From contig JACRHX010000043.1 of the NCBI GenBank assembly GCA_016211955.1, positions 1-17,137 of the forward strand: a stretch of DNA of 17,137 nucleotides, given 5' to 3'. Of this stretch, positions 1-7,736 are shown one piece after another. Every line of letters begins with the position of its first letter. Position 1 is the first letter of the stretch. Under the pieces are notes generated by a model. The model was not told where the DNA came from. It saw nothing but the letters and a program-made list of their open reading frames with translations, and did not search any database. This DNA comes from Parcubacteria group bacterium (lineage in GTDB: Bacteria; Patescibacteriota; Minisyncoccia; UBA6257; JACRHW01). A program made the position numbers and the translations under genes.

Positions 1-782
1 ATAAATCCATGTATTTCCGTCGGTCGTAAATTATATCCTAAATCGTAAAATACATACCGAGAATAGAATGCGGAATTTATGTTAAATTTTTTCCTTATCT
101 GGTTTTGTTTTGCAAACGTTAAATTTCTGCCCCATCCGTGGGCTCGAACAATTTTAAGCATAGTAGCAATCTCTTCATCATCTGTACACACCGCTCCACC
201 TTCAATAGTCGATAAGTGATGACCGACATAAAAAGAATTTGTACTTGCAATGCCAAAATTTCCAAGAAGTTTCCCTCTGTAGCGACTTCCGAGAGATTCG
301 CAATTGTCTTCCAGTAAAAGTATATGTTCTCTTTTACATATGTCTCTGATAGTCTCTATGTCGTCGCAAAAACCAAGTAGATTTGTTAGAAATATCATCT
401 TTAACTGGTGCTTGCGCAAAACCTTACGGACGTTGTAACTATCGACGTTAAGGGTCGAAAGATTTACGTCTATAGGAATTGGCTTGAGACCAAGTTGAAG
501 AAGCGGCATCACAGTCGTCGACCAGGTAATCGCGGAGAATCCAACCGAATCTCCTTTTTTTAATTTTCCTACGTTTAGAAGCGTTTGGATGATCGCGAGA
601 TTTGCAGAGCTTCCATTATTGACGAAGACGCAATATTTTCTCCCTTGCCAAGCGGCAAATTTTTTTTCAAATGTTGTGCATTGTGTGTTAAAACTTAGAA
701 TTTTCGCCTTTCGGATAAAATTAACCAACCGTCTTTTCGTCTCCGCTTCCTTATAAAAAGTTGATTTTACGAGAGGTATCAT
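1..782 (-). CDS. DegT/DnrJ/EryC1/StrS-family sugar 3-dehydratase, ColD-like (C-terminus off left edge)
   Basis: Partial gene: 260 codons are present and the C-terminus lies beyond base 1. The fold-type I PLP signature is clear: SSANL near residue 58, EDNCESLG at 158-165, and SFYVGHH at 183-189 followed by EGG. In ordinary sugar aminotransferases the sixth position of that last motif is the Schiff-base lysine; here it is His188. This is the hallmark of 3-dehydratases such as ColD (GDP-4-keto-6-deoxymannose 3-dehydratase) and RfbH/E1. The iron-sulfur cysteines that follow this region in RfbH/E1 are absent. RAHGW (213-217) and GYNLRP (249-254) resemble ColD as I remember it. The predicted role is C3 deoxygenation of a nucleotide 4-keto-6-deoxysugar. 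ATG at 782 is preceded by an in-frame TAA and lies 15 nt after the upstream gene's stop, so it is probably last in the leftward operon. Family is confident; substrate is inferred. Confidence 0.88.
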   Translation of the reverse strand, partial: MIPLVKSTFYKEAETKRRLVNFIRKAKILSFNTQCTTFEKKFAAWQGRKYCVFVNNGSSANLAIIQTLLNVGKLKKGDSVGFSAITWSTTVMPLLQLGLKPIPIDVNLSTLNVDSYNVRKVLRKHQLKMIFLTNLLGFCDDIETIRDICKREHILLLEDNCESLGSRYRGKLLGNFGIASTNSFYVGHHLSTIEGGAVCTDDEEIATMLKIVRAHGWGRNLTFAKQNQIRKKFNINSAFYSRYVFYDLGYNLRPTEIHGF

Positions 783-797
783 ATTTAGACAACAGGC

Positions 798-2495
798 TTA
801 TAATTTTCCGAACTGGCGCAGTGTTTCACGGACCTGGATCGTGAAATCCGTCAACGTATTTGTTGATGATGTAAAACGGAAAGCAATTACTTCCTCGGGT
901 TTAATTGCATGAATTTTTATTGCTTGATTGAATGTTTCTTTCTTTCGGAAATATCCAAATCCTTGCCCTTTGCACTCTTTAAAATCTTCACTTAAAAGTA
1001 CGTAGAGGTACTTTTTGTCAAAAAAACACGCAGGAAGATTTGCTTCGTGGGCATTATACCAAACGAGAAGGGTTTGTCCGAAGCCGGACTGGAAAGGTAT
1101 AATAGGTTCCTCAAACGGAAGTCCGTAGTATGGGGCGTCACTTTGAACAAAAAATACGACTCTCTTTGGGAGCGTAGGGTATAACGTTATTACCTTGTTT
1201 AATATAGACTTCCGTAACCCACCGATCGCCACTTGATAATCAATATCACGTCTGATTTTCAACCCATGGTAGCTCATCGCAAGTAAAAAAAGACCGAGAA
1301 TTCCGGCAGCAGCAATTCTTCTTTTTCCAATCCAAAGAAGTATCCCCCACAGCACTGTCGCAACTAATATGGATGAAAAAATTCCGGTTAAATACAAATG
1401 TCTTCCATCAAGGAGCGCATTGTAACCTGCCTTACCGGGAACCGCTATAAAGGGCAAGGAACTTGCTGCGATAGAGATGAGAGTAATAGTGATAACGCGT
1501 ACTCCTTCCGACCTTTTTTTCGAAATAAATATTTGTGCCGCGACAAAACAAAACAAAAACACAAATATAGAAACAACCAACGAAATAATATCGGCTGCAA
1601 CTCCTTCAACGACATAGGGGTCTGGTGCCCCTCCTATAAAAAATTGTGGGTAGGCAAGTTGAATGAGCTCTCGGGAAAACAAAAGCATAAATTTAAGAGG
1701 AAATACACTTTGTGCTAGTGCGCGTAACGGTATGGCAACAGCTCGAACGATATATTCCTCTAGAGGTGCTTGTGTAAGTTCGGGGAGCACAACAGATGGA
1801 GGTGCAATCGCAGTGAAAAAGATTCTCATAAAAAAGTAGCCAATTGCAATACATCCGAACACCATCAAGGGAGCAATACTTTTTTTAAAAGTTTTGCGAC
1901 CGCCAATAATCATCCACCAGATCGGAAAGAGAAGAAATCCAAAAATTGATGTTTCTTTAAAGCCGAGCGAGACAAGGAAAAAAAATGCCGTAAGAAGTAA
2001 TTGCCATGTCCTTTGTTTTTCTTCTTCTAGATATGTTGCGAATGTGAGAAGCGACAAAAGAAAAAAAAGAGTTGAACCGGCAGTTCCAACGGTCGTAGCG
2101 AGCCACGTCACCGCCTGATGGCTGATGGAACTTACGAGAAATATCACCCCGGCTCCAAAAGCGACAAGGCGGTTGCGCACGAGTTTTTCTGCAAGGACCA
2201 ATACAAGAAAAGCGTTGACAAGGTGAAGTAATATGGAAATGACTGCCCAAGGAGCAAAGGTTATGCCGAACAGTCGGTATAAGGCAAGGGTCACGGCATT
2301 ACTCAGGGGAATAAGGTGAGTATCTTGTTCGTAAATAAAAAGCCGATCGAAAAGAGAAATACCTGCCTTGTCCGCATAGATCATGTTGCCCAATATTGCC
2401 CACTCATCTTGTTGAAAAAAAGTTTGCGGAAGTTTTCCAAAAATGAAAATGGAAAGTGCGACATAGATAATAAAAGCCGGTAATAACCTTTTCAT
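798..2495 (-). CDS. Polytopic GT-C-like membrane protein with FFQQDEW loop motif (copy 1)
   Basis: A protein of 565 aa. An N-terminal membrane segment (about 4-20) is followed by FFQQDEW (26-32), the place where GT-C glycosyltransferases such as the PMT and ArnT types carry acidic catalytic residues in the first extracytoplasmic loop (D30, E31). Many hydrophobic helices follow to about residue 415, with the conserved spots SHQAVTW (125-131) and FKETSIFG (179-186). A soluble tail (about 440-565) carries YYGLP, QSGFG and GFGYF. It is clearly paralogous to the protein at 6015-7736. The likely role is transfer of a sugar from a polyprenyl-phosphate donor on the outer membrane face; substrate is unknown. 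I place the start at ATG 2495, 10 nt after the upstream OTCase stop. A longer open frame reaches 2669, but its extra 58 residues overlap the OTCase gene and look non-coding. No good SD is visible. Confidence 0.8.
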   Translation of the reverse strand: MKRLLPAFIIYVALSIFIFGKLPQTFFQQDEWAILGNMIYADKAGISLFDRLFIYEQDTHLIPLSNAVTLALYRLFGITFAPWAVISILLHLVNAFLVLVLAEKLVRNRLVAFGAGVIFLVSSISHQAVTWLATTVGTAGSTLFFLLSLLTFATYLEEEKQRTWQLLLTAFFFLVSLGFKETSIFGFLLFPIWWMIIGGRKTFKKSIAPLMVFGCIAIGYFFMRIFFTAIAPPSVVLPELTQAPLEEYIVRAVAIPLRALAQSVFPLKFMLLFSRELIQLAYPQFFIGGAPDPYVVEGVAADIISLVVSIFVFLFCFVAAQIFISKKRSEGVRVITITLISIAASSLPFIAVPGKAGYNALLDGRHLYLTGIFSSILVATVLWGILLWIGKRRIAAAGILGLFLLAMSYHGLKIRRDIDYQVAIGGLRKSILNKVITLYPTLPKRVVFFVQSDAPYYGLPFEEPIIPFQSGFGQTLLVWYNAHEANLPACFFDKKYLYVLLSEDFKECKGQGFGYFRKKETFNQAIKIHAIKPEEVIAFRFTSSTNTLTDFTIQVRETLRQFGKL

Positions 2496-2505
2496 ACACG
2501 TGTCA

Positions 2506-3426
2506 TTATTTTCTCCCGAGCAAATACAAAAGTAATGCTTTTTGAACATGAAGTCTATTTTCCGCCTCATCCCAAACTGCTGACTGTGCTCCATCAATGA
2601 CCTCGTCGGTGATTTCCATACCTCGATGCGCAGGAAGGCAGTGAAGCACCATTGCGTCTTTTTTTGCAAAACTCAGAAGTTTTTTGTTGAGTTGATATGG
2701 AGGAAATGTCCGCAACCTATCTTGCATATCGGGTTTGTCTGGACTCGTCCAAATGTCTGTCGCCACAACATCCGCATTGGTAACCGCCACCCGAGGATCT
2801 GTTCCAATTCTGATATAAGACCCGGATTTTTTGGCAAATGCTTTTGCCTGAGAAAGAATTGACGTAGTCACCGAGTATTTTTGTGGAGACGCGAGTGAAA
2901 AATTGACTCCGAGTTGTGCGCAGAGAATGAGCAGTGAATTGGTCACATTGTTATCTCCATCGCCAACAAAAGCAACGGTCAACCCCTTCAATCGAACTTT
3001 TTTTTCTAAAATTGTAAAAATGTCTGCAAACGCCTGACACGGATGGTAATCGTTGGTCATTGCATTAATAACGGGAACTTGAGAGTACCTGTCTAATTCT
3101 ATTAAATCCTCGTGATTGAATATGCGTGCGACAATGCCATCAACGTAGCCAGAAAGTACGTGAGAGGTGTCGCCTATCGTTTCTCCTGTTGCGAGTTTTA
3201 AATCATTTTGATTTAGGTACAACGCATGGCCGCCAAGCTGTGTCATCCCAACTTCAAAACTTATTCTCGTCCTTGTCGAAGACTGTTGAAAAATCATTCC
3301 CAATGATTTTTGCCTCAACCGTTGTGAAATAGGGTATTTTTTAATCTGTTGGGTTAGTCGAAAAAGTCTTGTTATTTCCGCAACTGTCAGATCTGTCGTT
3401 GTGAGAAATGATCGTTTCTGTTTCAT
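2506..3426 (-). CDS. argF: Ornithine carbamoyltransferase-like protein
   Basis: A complete 306-aa member of the aspartate/ornithine carbamoyltransferase family, normal in length. The carbamoyl-phosphate site is STRTR (50-54), with HPCQ at 128-131. The GDGDNN motif (155-160) and HCLPAHRG (262-269) match OTCases rather than aspartate transcarbamylases. OTCases make citrulline from ornithine and carbamoyl phosphate in the cytosol. The ornithine loop, normally D-x-W-x-SMG, reads DIWTSPD (224-230): Asp and Ser are kept, but Met-Gly has become Pro-Asp. The start is ATG 3426, with AAGGA upstream, 5 nt after the carbamoyltransferase stop; an upstream extension to 3519 lies inside that gene. No other arginine gene is in view, and the neighbour upstream also uses carbamoyl phosphate, so a non-ornithine amine acceptor is possible. 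Family is confident; acceptor is less so. Confidence 0.88.
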   Translation of the reverse strand: MKQKRSFLTTTDLTVAEITRLFRLTQQIKKYPISQRLRQKSLGMIFQQSSTRTRISFEVGMTQLGGHALYLNQNDLKLATGETIGDTSHVLSGYVDGIVARIFNHEDLIELDRYSQVPVINAMTNDYHPCQAFADIFTILEKKVRLKGLTVAFVGDGDNNVTNSLLILCAQLGVNFSLASPQKYSVTTSILSQAKAFAKKSGSYIRIGTDPRVAVTNADVVATDIWTSPDKPDMQDRLRTFPPYQLNKKLLSFAKKDAMVLHCLPAHRGMEITDEVIDGAQSAVWDEAENRLHVQKALLLYLLGRK

Positions 3427-3431
3427 AGATA

Positions 3432-5222
3432 TTATTCCTTGGACAAAAGATACTTCCCTATGAGTAAATACCGTAACCCCGATTGCCAAAACGTAGAGAG
3501 CGCATCTTCTGGTGAGCATACAATCGGATCCCCATGAATATTAAATGACGTATTAAGTAGTGCACCAATTCCTGTTAGCCTTTGAAAGTCTTCGACGATA
3601 TCGTAGTAATCGGGATTATCCTTTCTTTCCAATATTTGAGGCCTCGCGCTATAGTCATAGGGGTGTAATGCCGCGATAAGTTCCCTCTTTGCCAGCTTTT
3701 TTGTTTCGAATGCAATCATCATATACGGAGATTTTAAGGAGTGCGGCCTCTCAAGATACGTATCTGCGTATTCTTCTAAAATAACTGGAGCAAAAGGCAT
3801 CCAAAAATCTCTTCCCTTTATTTGGTCATTTATTGTACGAATAACTTCTCTGTTGGAAGGATTGGCTAAAATTGATCGGTTGCCTAGCGCACGTGCTCCA
3901 AATTCCATCCGACCATCAAACCGAGCAATGATTTTCCCGTCTGACAAAAGCTTTGCGATAACTTTAGCTTTTGATGAAATCTTCACAATCTTGACTACAA
4001 CATGACGCTTGCTAAATGCCCGAACCGCTGTATCTATTTCTCTGTCGTTGTACGATGGACCTAGATAAAGCGTATTTAGTGGTTTCGGACGAAACGGATA
4101 TCCATGTCTCTCGCAGTATGTTTTGTACCCATAGTACGCCGCACCAATCGCGGTTGATTCATCACCACAGGAAGGCATGACGAAAAGTTTTTTGACTTCC
4201 GGCATATGGCTTATCACCATATTTGCCTTGACGTTCATAAATACGCCCCCAGCCAAAACAACAGTATGAATATTGGTTTTCTTGATAGCGTTTCTGACAA
4301 GAGTCGTGAGAATCTGTTCTGTAAATATCTGTATTCCTGACGCAATGAGGTCGAATCGTTTTTTTGCCAGATGTGTTTCAAGATATCGATAGTAAGAGAG
4401 TGCAGGAATTTTTGAACGGACGGTTAAACCCTCAACCCACATGAGCTCACGAAAGATATCAATAATGGGTTGAGCCGATTTTTGGTGCGCGTATGGGGCT
4501 AGCCCCATAACTTTATATTCATGCTCATTCGGCTTCATTCCCAAGTATTCCGTCACATAGAGGTAGAGCCACCCAAGAGAGTGAGCATTAGGAGTTGATG
4601 CAATTTCCTTCCACCTGCCATCTCGTATTACATAGATTCTCGAACATACATCATCACCCATGCCATCGTTGGTTACTACTAATACCGGTTCTGGTTTGTC
4701 CTCTAAAGTAAACGGGCTCATGTAGTATGCACCTATCGCGTGTGCTTTATGGTGATCCATCGCAATAATATCTGAGCTCTTTTTTCCAAATGAACGGGCG
4801 ACAAACGCTCTATGAGGGCGTTCGAGAAAATACCAAAGGAACCACGTGTACCCCGTCTTGTAAAAGATGTCGTAGAGGGTATAAAACCAAGGGAAAAATC
4901 CCATAAGAGACATGACATGTGACCGCATGTTTCTCGTTATGCGTACTATCCCTCTGCTTAGTACGCTCACCTTCTGTGTGGGTTTACCGTGTATAAAAAG
5001 AGAGAGATTTTTAAAACCAAACACAACGGTATCAACCTCCGCCGGAAGAATTCCAGCTTCTTTGAGACAATAATCGATAGCTTTCTTTGGGTATCCCCAT
5101 TGACCCTTATTTCTAGTAAATCGTTCTTCAGAAGCACACGCAATAATCTCACCATCACGAAGGAGTGCCGCGGAGGCAACATGCGATTCATTGATGCCCA
5201 AAATGTAGATGTGGTTTTTCAT
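3432..5222 (-). CDS. NodU/TobZ-family O-carbamoyltransferase
   Basis: A complete 596-aa protein, typical length for the family. The N-terminal ASKHA-fold domain opens with LGINESHVAS (8-17) and SEERFTR (31-37). It carries the metal-binding DHHKAHA motif (156-162) and AGGVFMN (324-330). The C-terminal carbamoyltransferase domain starts near residue 380, with FGARALGNRS (441-450), FAPVILEE (477-484) and LNTSFN (556-561). Family members make carbamoyl-adenylate from carbamoyl phosphate and ATP, then carbamoylate a hydroxyl of a sugar or antibiotic; NodU acts on Nod-factor sugars. Here it most likely carbamoylates a glycan sugar or its precursor in the cytosol. It is the first gene of the leftward operon, 47 nt from the divergent methyltransferase gene, with a possible promoter and a GGTGAG ribosome site in that gap. 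The acceptor is unknown. Confidence 0.92.
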   Translation of the reverse strand: MKNHIYILGINESHVASAALLRDGEIIACASEERFTRNKGQWGYPKKAIDYCLKEAGILPAEVDTVVFGFKNLSLFIHGKPTQKVSVLSRGIVRITRNMRSHVMSLMGFFPWFYTLYDIFYKTGYTWFLWYFLERPHRAFVARSFGKKSSDIIAMDHHKAHAIGAYYMSPFTLEDKPEPVLVVTNDGMGDDVCSRIYVIRDGRWKEIASTPNAHSLGWLYLYVTEYLGMKPNEHEYKVMGLAPYAHQKSAQPIIDIFRELMWVEGLTVRSKIPALSYYRYLETHLAKKRFDLIASGIQIFTEQILTTLVRNAIKKTNIHTVVLAGGVFMNVKANMVISHMPEVKKLFVMPSCGDESTAIGAAYYGYKTYCERHGYPFRPKPLNTLYLGPSYNDREIDTAVRAFSKRHVVVKIVKISSKAKVIAKLLSDGKIIARFDGRMEFGARALGNRSILANPSNREVIRTINDQIKGRDFWMPFAPVILEEYADTYLERPHSLKSPYMMIAFETKKLAKRELIAALHPYDYSARPQILERKDNPDYYDIVEDFQRLTGIGALLNTSFNIHGDPIVCSPEDALSTFWQSGLRYLLIGKYLLSKE

Positions 5223-5237
5223 GTTTCAGACTCACCA

Positions 5238-5266
5238 AGTATACTATAATGTCTTGGGAAGGTTAA
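5238..5266 (-). promoter_or_regulatory. Candidate promoter for the carbamoyltransferase operon
   Basis: Read on the minus strand, TTAACC (5266-5261) and TATACT (5243-5238) are separated by exactly 17 nt. They match the sigma-70 consensus at 4/6 and 5/6 positions. The predicted start is near 5231, so the leader before ATG 5222 would be under 10 nt. GGTGAG (5236-5231), a possible SD, sits at or before the start of such an mRNA, so the real start may lie slightly upstream or the SD may be fortuitous. Confidence 0.45.
5245..5262 (+). promoter_or_regulatory. -10 box and Shine-Dalgarno for the rightward methyltransferase gene
   Basis: A perfect TATAAT lies at 5245-5250 on the plus strand. It is followed by GGGAAGG at 5256-5262, 7 nt before ATG 5270, one of the strongest SD-like sequences in the window. 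No convincing -35 element is found 16-18 nt upstream (TGTTTC at 5222-5227 is poor). This box abuts the leftward -10 within AGTATACTATAAT, so the two directions probably compete for RNA polymerase. Confidence 0.4.
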
Positions 5267-5269
5267 AGC

Positions 5270-6004
5270 ATGCAACTGTCTTCAGTAAAAAAACTTTTTG
5301 ACGAGGCAATCGACCTCTATGCAGGAAGCAAAAGTACCGCTGCCGAATCTCCTATTGTTTCTCTTTTTTTTCATTGGCTTAAAGAGAATAATGTTCGAAC
5401 AACACTAGACATTTGTGAGTTCGGAGGTGCAGCGGGCCAGTTGTTGAAAAAAATAAAAAAAGTGTATCCGAATAGCAGGCTGACCAATGTCGAAATTACA
5501 GATACATACAAAAAATATTCCGTTTCGCCCTTCATTCATTTTGTCAAGGGATCGCTGCTTACCTCCAAGTTCCCAGACCACGCCTTCGACGTTCTCATCA
5601 TACGCGATGTATTGCATCACCTCATAGGAAAAAACTATGAGCAGACGCTTCAGAATCAAAAGAAGGGATTAACGGAACTACGACGACTTGTGCGTCCAGG
5701 CGGTGCAATTTTTATAGAAGAAATATCTGTTACGTCTAACCTCATTTCATTGATTTTGTATTTTCTATCAAACATAAATGCACGGATCGGTATTCGAATA
5801 CCTTTTCTTCAAATTAGTCCACATTCAGTCATTTTATTCTTCACGCCAGAAAGACTCACTAGGTGGTGTCAGGACACATACGGCGCAAAAAACATTCGCA
5901 CCAATCAGTTTCGTGATCATCATGAAACATGGCGCTTCCGGCTAGTACACCTTGGTGCGAGAATTGGTAAAATGCTATTGCTGATCGAATCGCCGAAAAA
6001 ATAA
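5270..6004 (+). CDS. Class I SAM-dependent methyltransferase
   Basis: A 244-aa Rossmann-fold methyltransferase. Motif I is EFGGAAG (50-56), an acidic residue follows at the end of the second strand (NVEIT, 73-77), and IRDVLHHL (111-118) is the usual motif IV/post-IV region of Methyltransf_11/25-type enzymes. VRPGGAIFIEE follows. It probably methylates a small molecule or sugar hydroxyl using S-adenosylmethionine, since the neighbours are glycan genes, but the substrate cannot be read from the sequence. The start ATG has a good SD (GGGAAGG). It leads the rightward operon and ends 10 nt before the GT-C-like gene. A run of eight T near 5364 is the only slippage-prone tract, and the frame is intact. 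Confidence 0.85.
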   Translation: MQLSSVKKLFDEAIDLYAGSKSTAAESPIVSLFFHWLKENNVRTTLDICEFGGAAGQLLKKIKKVYPNSRLTNVEITDTYKKYSVSPFIHFVKGSLLTSKFPDHAFDVLIIRDVLHHLIGKNYEQTLQNQKKGLTELRRLVRPGGAIFIEEISVTSNLISLILYFLSNINARIGIRIPFLQISPHSVILFFTPERLTRWCQDTYGAKNIRTNQFRDHHETWRFRLVHLGARIGKMLLLIESPKK

Positions 6005-6014
6005 TACCGTATTT

Positions 6015-7736
6015 ATGAAACTGACTCGTCAAACTGTCGCTTTCTGTATTTTGCTTGTTACCATCGTTTTTTTTACCTATAGAAACTTACCAAAAACGTT
6101 TTTTCAACAAGATGAATGGTGGAGTTTTGGCACCATGATCGCTGCAAGCCAACATGGCGGGTTTATGCGAATACTTGCAGATTTAACCCTGGAGAGTGCC
6201 AAAGTTCACGTTGTTCCCATAGCAACGCTTTTTCAAATCGCTTTGTTTAAAACGTTTTATCTCTCATTCCCCGGTTACGCATTCTTTGATATCGTTATGC
6301 ACAGCTTCAACACATTGCTTATATTCTTTCTTTCCCGCCTTCTCCTCAAACAAAACACGTTAAGTTTTTTCGCAGCGCTGCTATTTGCCGTGGCGAGTAT
6401 CCCTCACCAAGCAGTGAGCTGGTTTGCTGCTGCGATCATCGTACAGGGGGCAACGTTCTTTTCACTGGTCAGTATTATGTTAACTTTACTCTACCTCAAA
6501 AATCCCTCGAAACGTTGGTACGCGTATGGTTCATCTCTTTCTCTTTTGGGCGCACTCTTTTTCAACGAATATCCCCTTTTTTTGTTTGTGTATCTTCCTC
6601 TTTTTGCCTTCATTATGACAAAAAAATTCACGAAGTCACTTCTTGTGGATCTTGCCAAACCGCTCGCAGTCACGGCAGCTTTGTATCTCTCCATACGAAT
6701 CATTATGTGGTTTGTGGGAAAACCGATTGTCTTAGGACAAAAGGAAGTATTAGCACAACCCGGACTCCTCGTGTACCTCTATCGAGGTATTACGACGCCA
6801 CTTCGAATCATCGCGCAAACCTTTATACCGCAACTTCACCTCATCAGAGTTTCTGATCTCATGACTCGTTTGGCCTATCCCCGTTTCATGACCGCAGATG
6901 GCGTACCAAATCCTTTTATCGTTGAATCTATTGTCCTGGATCTTATCAGCTATCTTGTCGGATTTATCATTATTGCCATCTCAATAACAGTCTACATGCG
7001 TTTTCGTCGCCAGAATGATCAGACACTTGCACATGCGTTAGCCGCTTCTCTCCTTCTCATCATGGCAAGTAGCCTTCCCTTTATTTTGGTCCCTGGCAGA
7101 GCCGGGTATACCTCGATCTACGAACCCCGCTATTTGTACCTTGGATCTGCTGGAGCAAGTATCATGCTCGTTTTGTGGCTCACCAGTTTTTTGAGAAACT
7201 TTTTTCCTCGGTCCTGGAAGAGCATGTATTTCGCTGTTGCACTTCTTCTCATCCCATATGTATGGTTCCACTTCCAAGGTATTCAAAAGGACCTTGCGAC
7301 ACTAGAAAAACGCAGCGCCATCAGAAAATCCTTGCTCACCAACGTGCAACATGATTACCCGCGCCTTCCAGAGCGTGTCATATTTTTTACCCAAAGCGAT
7401 CGTTCCTACTACGGCATGCCTCCAGATGAACCGACCCTTCCTGTTCAATCAGGATTTGGAAGAATGCTCATGATCTGGTATCAAGAAAACGAAAAATTCC
7501 CGGGGTGTTTGTACAGCGACTTATTCCTCCACGATCTTATAGCTCAAGGCTATCGGTATTGCGACAATCGGGGTTTTGGCTATTTTCGCGACTATAATAA
7601 ACTTATAGATTCTATTAAATCGAACAATATTCCTGTTAAAAACATTATTGCATACTCCTGGATTTCTAATAACGAATCATTTGTTGATATAACAGCCGAG
7701 GTGAGAAAAAAACTTCAAAGAAACGGGTTTCAATAA
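6015..7736 (+). CDS. Polytopic GT-C-like membrane protein with FFQQDEW loop motif (copy 2)
   Basis: A 573-aa paralog of the protein encoded at 2495-798. An N-terminal helix (about 7-22) precedes FFQQDEWW (29-36), with candidate catalytic D33 and E34 in the first outer loop. Multiple transmembrane helices follow, with PHQAVSW in the same place as SHQAVTW in copy 1. Both copies share ASSLPFI-VPG, an RxLYL segment, and a soluble tail with YYG-P, VQSGFG or FQSGFG, and GFGYF. The predicted role is outer-face sugar transfer from a lipid-linked donor; the sugar is unknown. The gene starts 10 nt after the methyltransferase stop without an SD, suggesting translational coupling. Its last 7 nt overlap the end of the convergent methyltransferase gene. 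Confidence 0.8.
   Translation: MKLTRQTVAFCILLVTIVFFTYRNLPKTFFQQDEWWSFGTMIAASQHGGFMRILADLTLESAKVHVVPIATLFQIALFKTFYLSFPGYAFFDIVMHSFNTLLIFFLSRLLLKQNTLSFFAALLFAVASIPHQAVSWFAAAIIVQGATFFSLVSIMLTLLYLKNPSKRWYAYGSSLSLLGALFFNEYPLFLFVYLPLFAFIMTKKFTKSLLVDLAKPLAVTAALYLSIRIIMWFVGKPIVLGQKEVLAQPGLLVYLYRGITTPLRIIAQTFIPQLHLIRVSDLMTRLAYPRFMTADGVPNPFIVESIVLDLISYLVGFIIIAISITVYMRFRRQNDQTLAHALAASLLLIMASSLPFILVPGRAGYTSIYEPRYLYLGSAGASIMLVLWLTSFLRNFFPRSWKSMYFAVALLLIPYVWFHFQGIQKDLATLEKRSAIRKSLLTNVQHDYPRLPERVIFFTQSDRSYYGMPPDEPTLPVQSGFGRMLMIWYQENEKFPGCLYSDLFLHDLIAQGYRYCDNRGFGYFRDYNKLIDSIKSNNIPVKNIIAYSWISNNESFVDITAEVRKKLQRNGFQ

Noticed and set aside
2496..2669. 58-codon N-terminal extension of the copy-1 membrane protein
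   Set aside because: It lies within the OTCase gene in another frame and is low-quality, Cys-, Trp- and His-rich sequence; the paralog at 6015 begins directly at the equivalent membrane helix.
3427..3519. 31-codon extension of the OTCase-like protein
   Set aside because: It overlaps the carbamoyltransferase C-terminus. ATG 3426 gives the family's normal length and has AAGGA upstream.
5364..6074. Runs of eight T (near 5364 and 6067) as phase-variation tracts
   Set aside because: Both genes are intact, runs of this length are common in such AT-rich DNA, and nothing else indicates switching.
6515..6856. 113-codon plus-strand frame inside the second QDEW membrane protein
   Set aside because: It is an out-of-frame shadow rich in Ser, Cys and Phe with no motif; the membrane protein frame is clearly the coding one.
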